This document shows, one piece after another, positions 44,596-55,225 of a stretch of DNA of 64,000 nucleotides. This DNA is from Colocasia esculenta (taxonomy: Eukaryota; Streptophyta; Magnoliopsida; Alismatales; Araceae). The notes under the pieces were generated by a model that saw only the letters and a program-made list of their open reading frames with translations, ran no database searches and was not told the origin of the DNA. Each line of letters begins with the position of its first letter. Positions within the stretch are counted from its first letter, which is position 1. The position numbers and the translations under genes were made by a program. The DNA lies in NCBI GenBank assembly GCA_014218235.1, contig CM024761.1, positions 86,367,968 to 86,431,967 on the forward strand, in the 5' to 3' direction.

Positions 44596-47500
44596 TGTAG
44601 CACCCTAGATTTTTAAATCCCAATATAATAAAAAAAATTAATTTAATAAATAGATTTAATTGGAATACAAAGGGGATAAATAGGATTTAAGTGATTAAAT
44701 CAATACCCATTAAGCTAAATTAGAAATGGGTTGTGTAAATGGCCCAAGCATGATCAAATGGGCCCAATTGTGGAAGACCATCATGAGATGGGAGCTAATT
44801 AAGTGAAATTCGGATTAAAAATAATAGTAAATAATAAAAGGGGTAAGGTAAATATTAAATAAGCCATATATATCTTAAAAAAAGAGTCCTATACTTACCC
44901 TAACTCCATACCCTACAAAATTGGACCTCTCCTCCATCCTAATTAGGAGATAAATGCTAGGAAGGAAGGTGATAAATGTGGAAATTCAGATTTAAAGGAA
45001 AGGAAGAGTTTTTAGAAGGAATGACTCTATAGCAACCCAATACAACTCCAATTTCGGCCCTATCAACCCTAGAACGACAATTGGAGCTCTGAAGAACGAA
45101 GAGGAGGAGTTTTGGACGAGGAGAGCAAGGGGAGAAGGCTTAGAGCAAGGAGGATTCTTCTCTCTTCATCATCAAACTTAGGGTTTTCATCACTGCAACG
45201 AAAGGTAGGCAATCTCTCAAGCTAAATTCGTGAAACTTAAACCCTAGGCAGACCATGCACCCCTCTTCGGAAGCCCCATGATCACCCTTTTTCATTCATA
45301 CATGAGGGCGAATTAAATGCCAAAACTTCTGTTAACATGTTGTGCCCGAACCTCCATGATTGCCTTGCATCCCTGAATCTACTCGTCCTCATGCCTTGAA
45401 TTAATTACCATAAATACTGCTTGATGCAAGGGTTCTAACGAACCCTTTTTTCCCAAATTCCATTGAGCATGCTATGTGAATTAAATCATTTTCTATACCT
45501 GTGCATGTTCTAGGTTAGCGACATTTAACCTGTCTAAAGCATGCCTTACACAAATCTGTTCTCTAATTAATCATGCTCAGTGGTAGATCCATATGTCTAG
45601 TTTCGTTTACAGATGGTTACATGATTTTTGGTTCACTGTACGATTTTATACTGATTTTTTATGTGCCCTGTATCATGTATACCCTCCTGGAAAAGGGGCA
45701 AAAGCTCTTTTCTGGGCTCGGGATACCCTCTGAAGTCGTGACGGCCCGACCCGTCGTGATATCAGAAGGGTCGCGACATGGGGGTCTGTTACGTTCTGAA
45801 CGCGATGAGTCGACATGTCGCGACCTTGCCCCGGTTCGGTCCCGGCGGCCGGTTCAGCAGGACGCGACCGGTCTGCATGCCGCGACAAGAACGCATCGGG
45901 TTACTCCGTCGCCACCTGTCCAGACAACACGTCGGATGGCCTTGTCGTGACCTGAACGCGACAGCAGCCGATGTCGCGACTTGGCTGTGGTGGCCAGAAC
46001 CCTGAATTTACCAATATAACCGTGCTATTTTGCCATATAAACCCTGTTACCCCTAATTAAGTTCTGTCATGAGTAATTTCAACTTATTAATTAATAATGG
46101 GTAATATTACATGAAATTCATTAATTTAAAAATCATGTGCACAATCATACATGCTTTCTTCATTTTTTACACTTGCACACACTTAACAATCATGTTTGCC
46201 GTTGAATTCCATTAAATTACTCAATAGTGTATCTGGTAATTTAGCGAAATAAATTAATAAATTCCCTATTTAAATAATTACACTTGTCTTCATTTTACTC
46301 GCGCGTTTTATACACCGTTACCGCTTCCCTCAGCCTTCGAGCACTCAAGGCACGACGAACCCTAGTTTTCTACACACTCTCTTGGCATAGACCACCTTTC
46401 CACCGAGAATACTCCTGACTGGACTAGGGACTCCTTGTCAAGACCTCCGTAAGTCTTCATGTCTTTGGCGCACATCCTTAGCTGACGAACTGGTTGTACT
46501 ATTAACACTCGTTACCCCTTAGAGATCAGCACGATCCATGGCCTTAGTGTGTATTCTTCTTACCTCGTGATCATGCCAGACCATCTAGCCTGTGTTCGTA
46601 GCACGGCTAGTGGGCGGTGGTGACTTCTACCAGACTGCCGGCACCCGACCTAGTTCTGTGCAACTGTTACTATCGTGGTTTAACGATATTTTACGATTAT
46701 ACCCCTATCTCATCTACTATCTCGTTACTCTCATCTGTTCACTTTCACACTACACTCTTATCTAGTTCATCTGCTACTCTCATCTATTCTTGGTACTCTA
46801 TTTGGCCATCAAATTGATTGTCTAAGATAACAAACATGACTATGCTAGGCAACATTATAAGGGCCCGATCTGGTCCTTCGGAGGAGCACCTGAAAGGCTA
46901 TAACTCGTGGGGGTCTAATGAACTGGGTGATGGCATACACCTAATGCATGACACTCAAGATTTAATCTATGACAATCAATCAATCATTTGTTTGTTACTT
47001 GAACTCGGGGTTGAATGAATACCGACCCATACTTGCTATCGTGACTAGTTTACTTGCTATCTCGTGATATGGCCAATTCATTATCAAACTTGTGGTATTA
47101 TACTCACGTGAATGTGCTATTGGTTCATGTTATCTTGTTATGTCATTCTCTTAACTATACATGACTACTCGTTCTAGTATCCTGCCTCATAAAGACATTA
47201 AACACTTAAAGCATGCTTGTTCTTACGAGATATTAAGTCCTACTGGGTGTTATTCGCTCATCCTGCATATTTATTTCATGTGTTTCAGGTGAGTCTAATG
47301 GGGAAAACTACACTCACGAGGAGGGAAACAAGGATGATATTCAAGAGTGACCCATTCAGCTACCACTACTCAGTTGTTAGTTAGTATAATTATGAGTCAA
47401 ACATTAGTCAGTCTCTAAGTATTAGTTGGATTTTGAATAAAGTACTCTGGGCCCTAGATTTGGCTCTGATACGTTGATGTGATAGTTAGATGATGGATTA

Positions 47501-47621
47501 TTAGTGAAGTTGGCTTTTATTTGGCATTATTCCAATGTTGCAATGGTTTGACATTTATTTCTTACTCTGTACTATTTAATAACTGCATTATCGCTCTGAT
47601 ACTCCACGTCGGGACGTTACA
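44596..47621 (+). mobile_element. 5' LTR of Tekay element T1b
   Basis: The LTR starts TGTAGCACCCTAG and ends CGGGACGTTACA, 3026 bp long. It is the reverse-complement counterpart of the T1a LTR with many substitutions. A CpG palindrome block lies at 45734-45985, and a possible TATA (ATATAAAC) lies about 50 bases after it at 46035. No gene is present. Confidence 0.9.
45734..45985. repeat. CpG palindrome block in the T1b LTR
   Basis: GTCGTGAC, GGTCGCGACATG, TGTCGCGACC, GACGCGACC, GCCGCGACAAG and ATGTCGCGACTT occur within 250 bp. This is the least decayed of the three Tekay copies. Confidence 0.75.
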
Positions 47622-47627
47622 GTTTTG

Positions 47628-47640
47628 TGGTATCAAAGCC
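47628..47640 (+). other. Primer-binding site of T1b
   Basis: TGGTATCAAAGCC lies six bases after the LTR and matches the initiator tRNA-Met complement TGGTATCAGAGC with one change. Confidence 0.85.
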
Positions 47641-47827
47641 TAGGTTATTCTTAAGTATAGGACGATCTATGTTTAACCTGCCTTGACTTAGAGTCTAAAT
47701 TCCATACCTATGAGAGATGGGTAGGACCAAGGGTAATAAGATAAAACAAACTCACACACGCACAAACTTAGTGCAAATACAATATCTTACATTTAAATTC
47801 TCTTTTGAAGGAACTTAAACACTAGCA

Positions 47828-48731
47828 ATGGCAGTGGAGCGTGCACAACTCTGTGATATGCAGCACACCATCCAGCAGCTTACCCAGACTTTACTTCAGG
47901 CTGCTGGAGCGAATAATAACAATAACCGAGGGGTAGGAGAATTACACAAGAATTTCCGCAACTTGAATCCGCTCGTTTCAGTGGGACTACTGATCCTGAT
48001 GAGGCGGAGAATTGGCTTAAAGATATTGAACAAGTTTTCCATGTTATGCAATGCGCGGATGGAGATATGCTGTTACTTGCAACATTTCAGTTGGAATGAG
48101 ACACCCGTGCGTGGTGGAAATTGGTTGAAGCCACCAGGGTAGATACACAGTTTACCTGGGAGGAATTCAAGGAACACTTCAACTCCAAGTATTTCTCTGA
48201 AAGAGTCCAGAGAGGAAGGCCTCCGAATTTGCTGCATTGAAGCAGAGGCACCTTACTGTCAGAGAGTATGAAGCACAATTTTCTCGATTGGCATGCTATG
48301 CCAATCACCTTTTCAACACAGAAAAGATGAAGGCGAGGCGATTCCTTAATGGGCTTAAGCCTTCTTATATTACTCAACTCGCACCTCTGGATATTCGGAC
48401 ATATGCTGAAATGGTTAAGAAGGCTCAGCTACTAGAAGATGCGACTGATCTCACTAATCGCATCAAGGGTAGATTGGTTAAGAAGGAACCAACATCAGGT
48501 TCCTCAAGCAAGCCCACTAATGGCAAGAAGCAGCCGTTCAACATTACTGGAGGGCTGAATCAAGAAAGGAAGACCAAGATACATACTCCTACAAACACCA
48601 ACAAGACCAACTGTGAGCATTGTGACAAGCCTGGTCACACTGCCGCTAAATGCTGGAGAAAGGCAGGGGCTTGTCTACGATTTGGAAATCGTAATCACCG
48701 CATTTCTGAGTGTCCTGTGCTAAAGGAGTAG
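47828..48731 (+). pseudogene. T1b gag
   Basis: ATG at 47828 starts MAVERAQLCDMQHTIQQLTQ. After a frameshift near 47965 the gag core is readable in another frame (ENWLKDIEQVFHVM), then TWEEFKEHFNSKYF. The piece 48237-48731 has LTVREYEAQFSRLACYANHL and ends with a zinc knuckle CEHCDKPGHTAAKC (CX2CX4HX4C, intact) and a second one whose second Cys is lost (CLRFGNRNHRISEC). Short frameshifts and a TGA separate the pieces. No intron-like insertions are seen here, unlike T2. Confidence 0.88.
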
Positions 48732-48791
48732 GAGAATGAGAAGCGTCTAGTTGGACAGAAGAAGCCTGGCCGACTGTAGGCCCTACAAGAG

Positions 48792-50156
48792 GTGGAAACC
48801 ACCAAGGAGGGTAGAGTCATGGAAGGTACATTGCAAGTCTTTTCTCAATCATCATTTGTTTTGTTTGATACTGGTGCTACACATTCATTCATGTCACAGG
48901 CATTTGCCGATACCCTAACTGAAAAACCTGCATCTATGGAATTTGAACTGCTTGTTACTACACCACTGGGAGAAAAGGCTCAATTGAATAAATGTTTTCC
49001 ATTAGCCGATGTAATGATTGGTGACCCCAACCTTAGAGCCGACCTAATCTGTATGCCTATGGGGGGCTACAATGTTATTCTGGGAGCCGATTGGTTGTCC
49101 ATGTATGCGGCTATCATGGATTGTAGAAGAGGGAAGATCTCCTTTAGTGAATTCCCTAAATTTACCTTCACGGGACGTAGACACAAGAGGCACTTGTCTC
49201 TCGTTTATGCTATAAAAGCACATAATATGATAAGAAAGGGTTGTGTGGCATTTCTTGCCGCAATTGTGGTTGAAAAGAAAGCATTCAAGATATCTGACAT
49301 TCATATAGTGCAAGAAAACCCAGACGTGTTCCCTGATGAGCTACTAGGCATTCCACCTGAGAGAGATGTGAATTTCTCAATTGATCAAACACCTAGAGCT
49401 GCACCGGTGTCACGCCAACCCTACAGAATGTCCCCAGTTGAATTAAAAGAATTGAAAGATCAATTAATGGAACTATTGGAAAAGGGATTTATCAAACCAG
49501 GTACTTCTCCTTGGGGAGCACCAGTGCTGTTTGTCAAGAAGAAGGACAGATATATGAGGCTATGCATCGATTACAGGTACTTAAATCATCTCACTATCAA
49601 GAACAAGTACCCTCTGCCTCGTGTTGATGAGTTGTTTGATCAGCTATCCGGAGCCAAATATTTCTCTAAGATTGACCTTAGATCAGGATATCATCAGATG
49701 AGAATAAAAGATGCGGACATTTACAAGACAACTTTCAGAAGAAGGTATGGTCATTACGAATTTGTAGTCATACCTTTTGGACTAACCAATGCTCCTGCAG
49801 CTTTTATGCAACTGATGAACAACATTTATCGGCCCTACCTCGACAAGTTCATCATGGTCTTTATTGATGATATTCTTATATACTCCAAGACCAAGGAAGA
49901 GCATGAGAAGCATCTGAGGATCGCTCTGCAAATCTTGCGGGACAACATGCTCTATGCCAAATTAAGCAAGTGTGAATTCTGGCTCAAGGAGCTGTCATTT
50001 CTAGGCCACGTTATATCCAGGAATGGTATCGCTGTCGATCCTTCCAAGGTTGAAGTTGTACTCAATTGGGAAAGACCGACCAATGTCACTAAGATTAGAA
50101 GCTTTCTTGGACTGGCTGGTTACTACAGACGGTTCATAAAAGACTTCTCAAGATAG
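48792..50156 (+). CDS. T1b protease and reverse transcriptase (454-residue open frame)
   Basis: This is the best-preserved pol segment of the window. The protease active site reads VLFDTGATHSFMSQAF at about residue 25 and the second motif ILGADWLSMY near residue 92. RT blocks follow: SPWGAPVLFVKKKDRYMRLC, YFSKIDLRSGYHQMRIKDAD, FVVIPFGLTNAPAAF, the catalytic FIDDILIYS (about residues 361-369), LSKCEFWLKELSFLGHVISR and SFLGLAGYYRRFIKDFS. The frame breaks at 50156, immediately after the start of the connection domain, by a small shift. Upstream, stops separate it from gag. It is homologous to the reverse-strand T1a pol. Confidence 0.92.
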   Translation: METTKEGRVMEGTLQVFSQSSFVLFDTGATHSFMSQAFADTLTEKPASMEFELLVTTPLGEKAQLNKCFPLADVMIGDPNLRADLICMPMGGYNVILGADWLSMYAAIMDCRRGKISFSEFPKFTFTGRRHKRHLSLVYAIKAHNMIRKGCVAFLAAIVVEKKAFKISDIHIVQENPDVFPDELLGIPPERDVNFSIDQTPRAAPVSRQPYRMSPVELKELKDQLMELLEKGFIKPGTSPWGAPVLFVKKKDRYMRLCIDYRYLNHLTIKNKYPLPRVDELFDQLSGAKYFSKIDLRSGYHQMRIKDADIYKTTFRRRYGHYEFVVIPFGLTNAPAAFMQLMNNIYRPYLDKFIMVFIDDILIYSKTKEEHEKHLRIALQILRDNMLYAKLSKCEFWLKELSFLGHVISRNGIAVDPSKVEVVLNWERPTNVTKIRSFLGLAGYYRRFIKDFSR

Positions 50157-50691
50157 CTGTACCTCTTACTCACCTTACGCGAAAAGAGAACCCTATGTCT
50201 GGAGCAAGGAGTGCGAGAAGAGCTTTCAGACCCTGAAGCAACTCTTGACATCTGCACCTATCCTCGCATTGCCAGTCGAGGGTGAAGGATTTTCAGTCTA
50301 CACTAATGCATCTGGAATTGGTCTAGGCTGCGTGTTGATGCAGAATGAGAAGGTGATAGCTTATTCTTCAAGGCAGTTGCAGCCACATGAAGTTAATTAT
50401 CCTGTCCATGATTTAGAACTAGCCACTGTGGTATTTGTGCTAAAGATCTTGAGGCATTGCCTGTATGGAGAACAATTCATTGTCTACTCCGACCACAAGA
50501 GTCTGAAGTACCTATTTTCTCAGAAGGAATTTAATATGCGACAAAGAAGGTGGCTAGAGTACTTGAAGGATTTTGATTTCAACATTCAATATCACCCAGG
50601 CAAAGGTAATGCAGTAGTTGATGCACTAAGTAGGAAGCCAGTAGCTTTTTTATCTTGTTTAGTCATGGGCGAGATGCAATTACTTGAGTAA
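50157..50691 (+). pseudogene. T1b RNase H
   Basis: After a one-base shift the connection and RNase H continue: VYTNASGIGLGCVLMQ (the first catalytic Asp is changed to Asn), HDLELATVVFVLKIL (Glu), VYSDHKSLKYLFS (Asp) and then GKGNAVVDALSR. Loss of the first Asp (D to N) would inactivate the enzyme even without the frame break. A stop at 50689-50691 (TAA, after LLE) ends the frame. Confidence 0.9.
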
Positions 50692-51800
50692 TTCGCTAGT
50701 CTGGATCTGAACATCGAGCAGAGAAGTGATCAGATGTTAGTGGCTAATCTTAGATCTCATCCCGACATCCTTGTCGAGATCAGAGAGCAGCAGGTTAATG
50801 ATCCATTTCTAGTCCGAGTCAGAGAGACCATAGCAGACAAGCATGATTTCTCTATCACTGAAGACGGGAGATTATTATTCCAAGCCAGGACATGTGTGCC
50901 TGACAATGAAGAGCTGAAGAGGAAATTGATGGATGAAGCCCACAAGACCAAGTACATAATTCACCCAAGCACAAACAAGATGTACCAAGACATGAAAAGT
51001 TCATTTTGGTGGCCCAACATGAAGCGTGAGGTGGCTAAGCATGCTGTGCACTGCCTCATTTGTCAGCAGGTAAAAGCAGAACACCGTCGTCCTGCGGGTG
51101 TACTTAGACCCCTGGACATACCTGAATGGAAGTGGGAAAGCATCGGAATGGATTTCATCATGGGTTTACCCCGAACTCGTGGTGGACTTGATGCTATATG
51201 GGTTATTGTGGACCGTTTGACTAAGTCCGCACATTTCCTTGCAATTAAGAGGACATGGAGTGTGGATGTACTTGCAGCCCTGTATGTAAATGAGATAGTG
51301 AGGCTACATGGAGTTCTCGTGTCCATCGTCTCAGATTGTGATCCTAGATTTACATCTAGATTCTTGAAGGGACTTCAGATAGCTTTAGGCACCAAGCTAA
51401 ATTTTAGTACTACTTTCCACCCACAGACGGATGGGCAGACAGAAAGAACTAATCAGATTGTGGAAGATATGCTACGAGCTTGCACCATAGACTTTGAGGG
51501 ATATTGGAACAAACAACTGTCCCTAATAGAATTTGCCTACAACAACAATTATTAGACCAGCATTAAGATGGCACCATTTGAAGCAATGTATAGCAGAAGT
51601 TGTAGATCACCAGTGTGTTGGAATGAGGTAGGTGAGCAGCAACGGTTGGGACCTGACATGGTGCAAAACATAAGCAGGGATATATAGATTATCAGAGACA
51701 AGATTAAGATAGCTCAGTCCAGGCAGAAGAGCTTTGCTGATAAATGAAGAAGGGATTTAGAATTTCAAGTCGGAGACCATGTGATGCTGAAAGTATCCCC
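50692..51800 (+). pseudogene. T1b integrase, cut by S1
   Basis: Open piece 50734-51555 contains the zinc region (FWWPNMKREVAKHAVHCLIC), IGMDFIMGLPRTRGGLDAIW (first Asp), VSIVSDCDPRFTS (second Asp) and HPQTDGQTERTNQIVEDML (Glu). A TAG at about 51554 is followed in frame by FEAMYSRSCRSPVCW. The C-terminal LEFQVGDHVMLKVSP is interrupted at 51801 by the S1 LTR. TCCCC (51796-51800) would be the S1 target duplication. The GPY/F block, chromodomain and 3' LTR of T1b must lie beyond the window. Confidence 0.9.
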
Positions 51801-53525
51801 TGAAGGATCGATAAAAGGTGTGGACAAGATCTAGAAGGGGGTTGAATAGATCTATGCCAACTAATGCGGAAGCTAAACCAATTTTGAAAAACCTTTGAAT
51901 CAGAGTTACATTGAAAGCAAATTTCACAGATCTGAAGAGAAATTAAGTGAGTTAAACAATTGGAGTGTGAAAAACAAGTTGATTAGATAGATTCAAACGA
52001 TCCTATGCATTCATCTAACGAAGAGTAAATTCAAACCACAAGCAGACCAATGCACAGAGATTTTTAGGTGGTTCGGAAATCACACCACGTGACTCCTACA
52101 TCCACCCCTCACACACAGTGAGGATCCACTAACAACCTAGGTAACACAACCCACACTGGAGCCTGACAACTCCACAACTGAGTTAGACAACTCACACACT
52201 ACCTAGAGCAAGACTACTCTAGACTCTAAGCAAGACTGCTCAACCACACAACTTGAGTACGACGACTCAACAAACCTGAGCACAGAGGCTCACAATCACT
52301 TGCTAAAACAGAAACAACAAGATCCAGATCCTCTAGTAATGATCTGATCTATTAAGGCCAATTCAAGAAAATTGATGCAATCGATTATGCACAATTTCTA
52401 GAATAGCCAAGAAGAAACAAGAAAGACTCAAGACATGAGGTTGACAGTTCTTGTTCTTCAAGAAAACTCCCTTGTAGAAGCAGAATTGGATGGATCTTGA
52501 TCACTTGAAGTCCCTTGGCCGATGCTCTGCAACTTGATCTCGGGATCTTCCTTGAGTGCTTCACAATTGTTGGCTTCTACTTGATCTGCTCCCTTGAATT
52601 TGATCCTAGTGCTTCATGTTGATCAACCCTCGATCCTTGTGCTTGGAGAAGGGTGAATTGAGGTGTGGAAGCACAGAAGGGAGCAAAATAGGGAGGAGAG
52701 ACTCTCTTGCCGCCACAACCAGTTTCTGGAGGCTCTGAGAAGGTTCTCTTATGGATGGGTGCCCATTCGGAGGGTATTTATACCCTAAATATCCGATAGA
52801 TACCCTTGGGGTACGTGGGCACAAGATCCAAGGTTGATCCACCTTCTCCCTAGGGTGCCACGTGTCCAGGAGGAAGTTTAAGTCACAGAGATTCTGGAGT
52901 GTGTCGACCTGCCCATGAGGTGTGTCGACACACTCTCCCAGACTGGCAAATCAAATCCCTGGGAGAGGTCTCTAGTGTCGACCTAAGATGATTCAATGTC
53001 GACCTCATGTCCCAGACAGCAAAACAGCCCTTCTGGGAAGGCTCTCTAGTGTCGACCTGATCTCATCTTGTGTCGACCTGCTTTGGCCATCTGAAAAACA
53101 AGCCTTCTGGGAGAGCCATCTAGTGTCGACCTGCCTGCATTTGGTGTCGACCTGCTTTGGCTATCTGAACAACAGGCCTTCTGGGAAGGCTCTCTAGTGT
53201 CGACCTGCTCTGGACTAGTGTCGACCTGAGATGGACTTTTCTTCACATTTCTGCCTTTGTTCTGAACCATTGTGTCGACACCAAGGATGGTTGTGTCGAC
53301 ACTACCTTTGCAGAAAATGTTTGTCCCTGAGAAAATAAACACATAAATCATTAGTTAACTATATTATCATGAATATCAATGATAAATGTGCTTGGAAACA
53401 TGCTTTTTGAATATTGTAATTTCAGGTGATGTATTTTGCATGTTCCAATGGTTATGTATTAAAATCACAACTTGTCATCATCAAAATGTGAGGAGAAATG
53501 AATTATATTCACACTCAACCCAACA
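51801..53525 (-). mobile_element. 3' LTR of Sirevirus S1
   Basis: The forward strand starts TGAAGGATCGATAAAAGG and ends AACCCAACA, 1725 bp. On the element strand it starts TGTTGGGTTGAG. TATAAATA (reverse strand) lies at 52775-52782. GTCGAC repeats at 52905-53290 lie upstream of it in U3. The conserved section GGTGGTTCGGAAATCACACC and the run of CAACTC words are typical of Sirevirus LTRs. No gene is present. Confidence 0.9.
52905..53290. repeat. GTCGAC repeats in S1 U3, partly a 74-bp tandem array
   Basis: GTCGAC occurs twelve times, mostly as TGTCGACCTG and in pairs. The word CTGGGA(G/A)(A/G)G marks a tandem unit at 52961, 53035, 53109 and 53183, so the period is 74 bases in each step. Each unit holds two GTCGAC sites. 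Confidence 0.9.
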
Positions 53526-53545
53526 ATCTCCCCCTTTTTGATGAT
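53526..53545 (-). other. Polypurine tract of S1
   Basis: On the reverse strand ATCATCAAAAAGGGGGAGAT directly precedes the LTR start TGTTGGG. A second CTCCCCCT-type tract lies at about 53862. 53546-53847 has no gene. Confidence 0.85.
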
Positions 53546-53847
53546 AGCAACATTAAGTTCATTTGGAATTGGAAATTTTCAATGAAATGTGATTTTAACC
53601 ATTTTCATTTTCTTTTATTTATACTTGTCAAGGACCTTTGAACATTTTTTAGTGACATTGAAATTTATACACATGATAGACACAATGTTACTAGAAATAA
53701 GCTATTTTGACACACAGGTCAAGCAGCTTGACAAGCATTCATCACATTCACATTCATTCAAAAGATTTGCAATCACATTTAAGGCACAAAAATAGGCACA
53801 TAAATTTCTATTCATTTCATTTCATTCAATATGTGAACATTACAATT

Positions 53848-54741
53848 TCAAACAAACTTCTCCCCCTTTGACATTATCAAAAGAATTACATATTCGGGAG
53901 GAGGAGGAGGAGGAATGGGTAACAAAATAGTCTCAATATCCGTTAGCCTCTTTTCCATTGAAGTTAGACTAAAGTTCATCTGAGCTTGGATAGTTGAGAG
54001 TCTTGTGTGTAGAAGATGCTCCATTCTCTCTGAGTTTTCTGACATAGTAGCTTGAATTGCAGTGAATTCCTTTGACATTGGCTGTGATGAAGATGAAGAT
54101 CCAGCTGACCAACCAGGCCTATTCAATACTTTGAATTCTTTCTTGAGTGCAGACATCTCTTCATCTATGTGAGCAAGAGAGATTCTTCATACTCTCCAGA
54201 TCATCCACCAGGTGAGCAAAAGATAATCTTGTCTTGCTTATCTGAGATAGTGTCTCCTTTGTGTTGAAGACATCAGCTTGGGAATTTGCCAAAATTCCCT
54301 TGAGGACTATTTCCAACTCTTTTTGATGCTCTTTCAGTTCAACAGAGGCATCTGCCAAAGTGCCAATCAGCCTGTTGAATCTCTAGGTGGCATGGTCTGA
54401 GGCTGCCATCTGTTCAATAAACCTGGCAAACACTGAGTTCTCCAACCTCTGAATCCTCAATTCAAAGTTTTCTGACATGGATTGAATAGAGGTGTTCAAG
54501 GCATCAAACTTGTCATTTAGGAATGTGTACACCTCTGGTGGAACAAAAGGTCCACCAAAGGAAGAGGATGCTTGAACTGGAGGTGGTGGAGAAAATGATG
54601 GGATTTCAGGTTCAAGGTTCATGGAGGAGGATGGCTGAGGTTGAGGATAGTGAGGGGCAATGAAAGGTTCCTCAACTTCATCTGCCACATGAGGCTGATC
54701 CTCATTTGTGGGAGGCTGGTCCTCATGAACTTGAGGTTGAT
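53848..54741 (-). pseudogene. S1 env-like gene, C-terminal part
   Basis: This part contains PQPSSSMNLEPEIPSFSPPP, then a coiled-coil region (FLNDKFDALNTSIQSMSENF, LRIQRLENSVFARFIEQM). After stops at 54380 and 54160 come a Leu/Lys coiled coil (ELKEHQKELEIVLKGILANS) and the end piece RPGWSAGSSSSSQPMSKEF ... MEKRLTDIETILLPIPPPPPP. The N-terminal part is at 57471-58609 beyond the N1 element, which is inserted in a repeat of the type EDQPP. The end piece is closely similar to S2 (63649-64000). Confidence 0.75.
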
Positions 54742-55225
54742 TGATGCGGGAGAAACCTGTCTGAGAGAGAGAGAGAGAGCAGGGATCGCGCAGGGGAGGA
54801 GAGAAACCAGATGATGAAGGGGGGGAGGGGAGGGAACAGCACGCAGACGAAGGGGGGAAGGAGACGGGACGACAGGGAGGGAGGAAGGGGGTTAGAGGGA
54901 GAGAGAGAACCAAACAGTTGCGATTTCTTCCATTCTATTCCATCCTTTCAAAAGGCTACATATAAGAGTATTTATAGGCCAAGTCCTATAAAACCCTACT
55001 GTGCACATCTCTTCATAGTTCATACATCAAAATATCCCTAAAACATGACAAAATACCAAACCAGTCCCACTTACACTCAAAATTACACATTTAATTCTAC
55101 CTAACCAAATCAGACTCCATTACAAATAAAAAGTACATAGTAAAATAAAATGACGTTGATATATCTCGAAACATATAAAGTCTCGAGTCTCATTCCATGT
55201 CTGTCATGAGTCACGGTCCCCGTCA
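54742..55225 (-). mobile_element. N1 3' LTR
   Basis: Length is 484 bp. Compared with the other LTR it has about 120 extra purine-rich bases (54752-54870) bounded by a short CGGGA direct repeat, so this copy gained them or the other lost them by slippage or recombination. The remainder is nearly identical to the 5' LTR by eye. Confidence 0.85.

Noticed and set aside
52961..53256. Regular 74-base repeats as a CRISPR array
   Set aside because: This is a plant retrotransposon LTR; the units are tandem minisatellite repeats without unique spacers.
53848..54741. Sirevirus env-like gene as a true viral envelope gene
   Set aside because: No signal peptide, transmembrane or fusion features are visible; coiled coils and a plant-transposon domain do not prove an envelope function.
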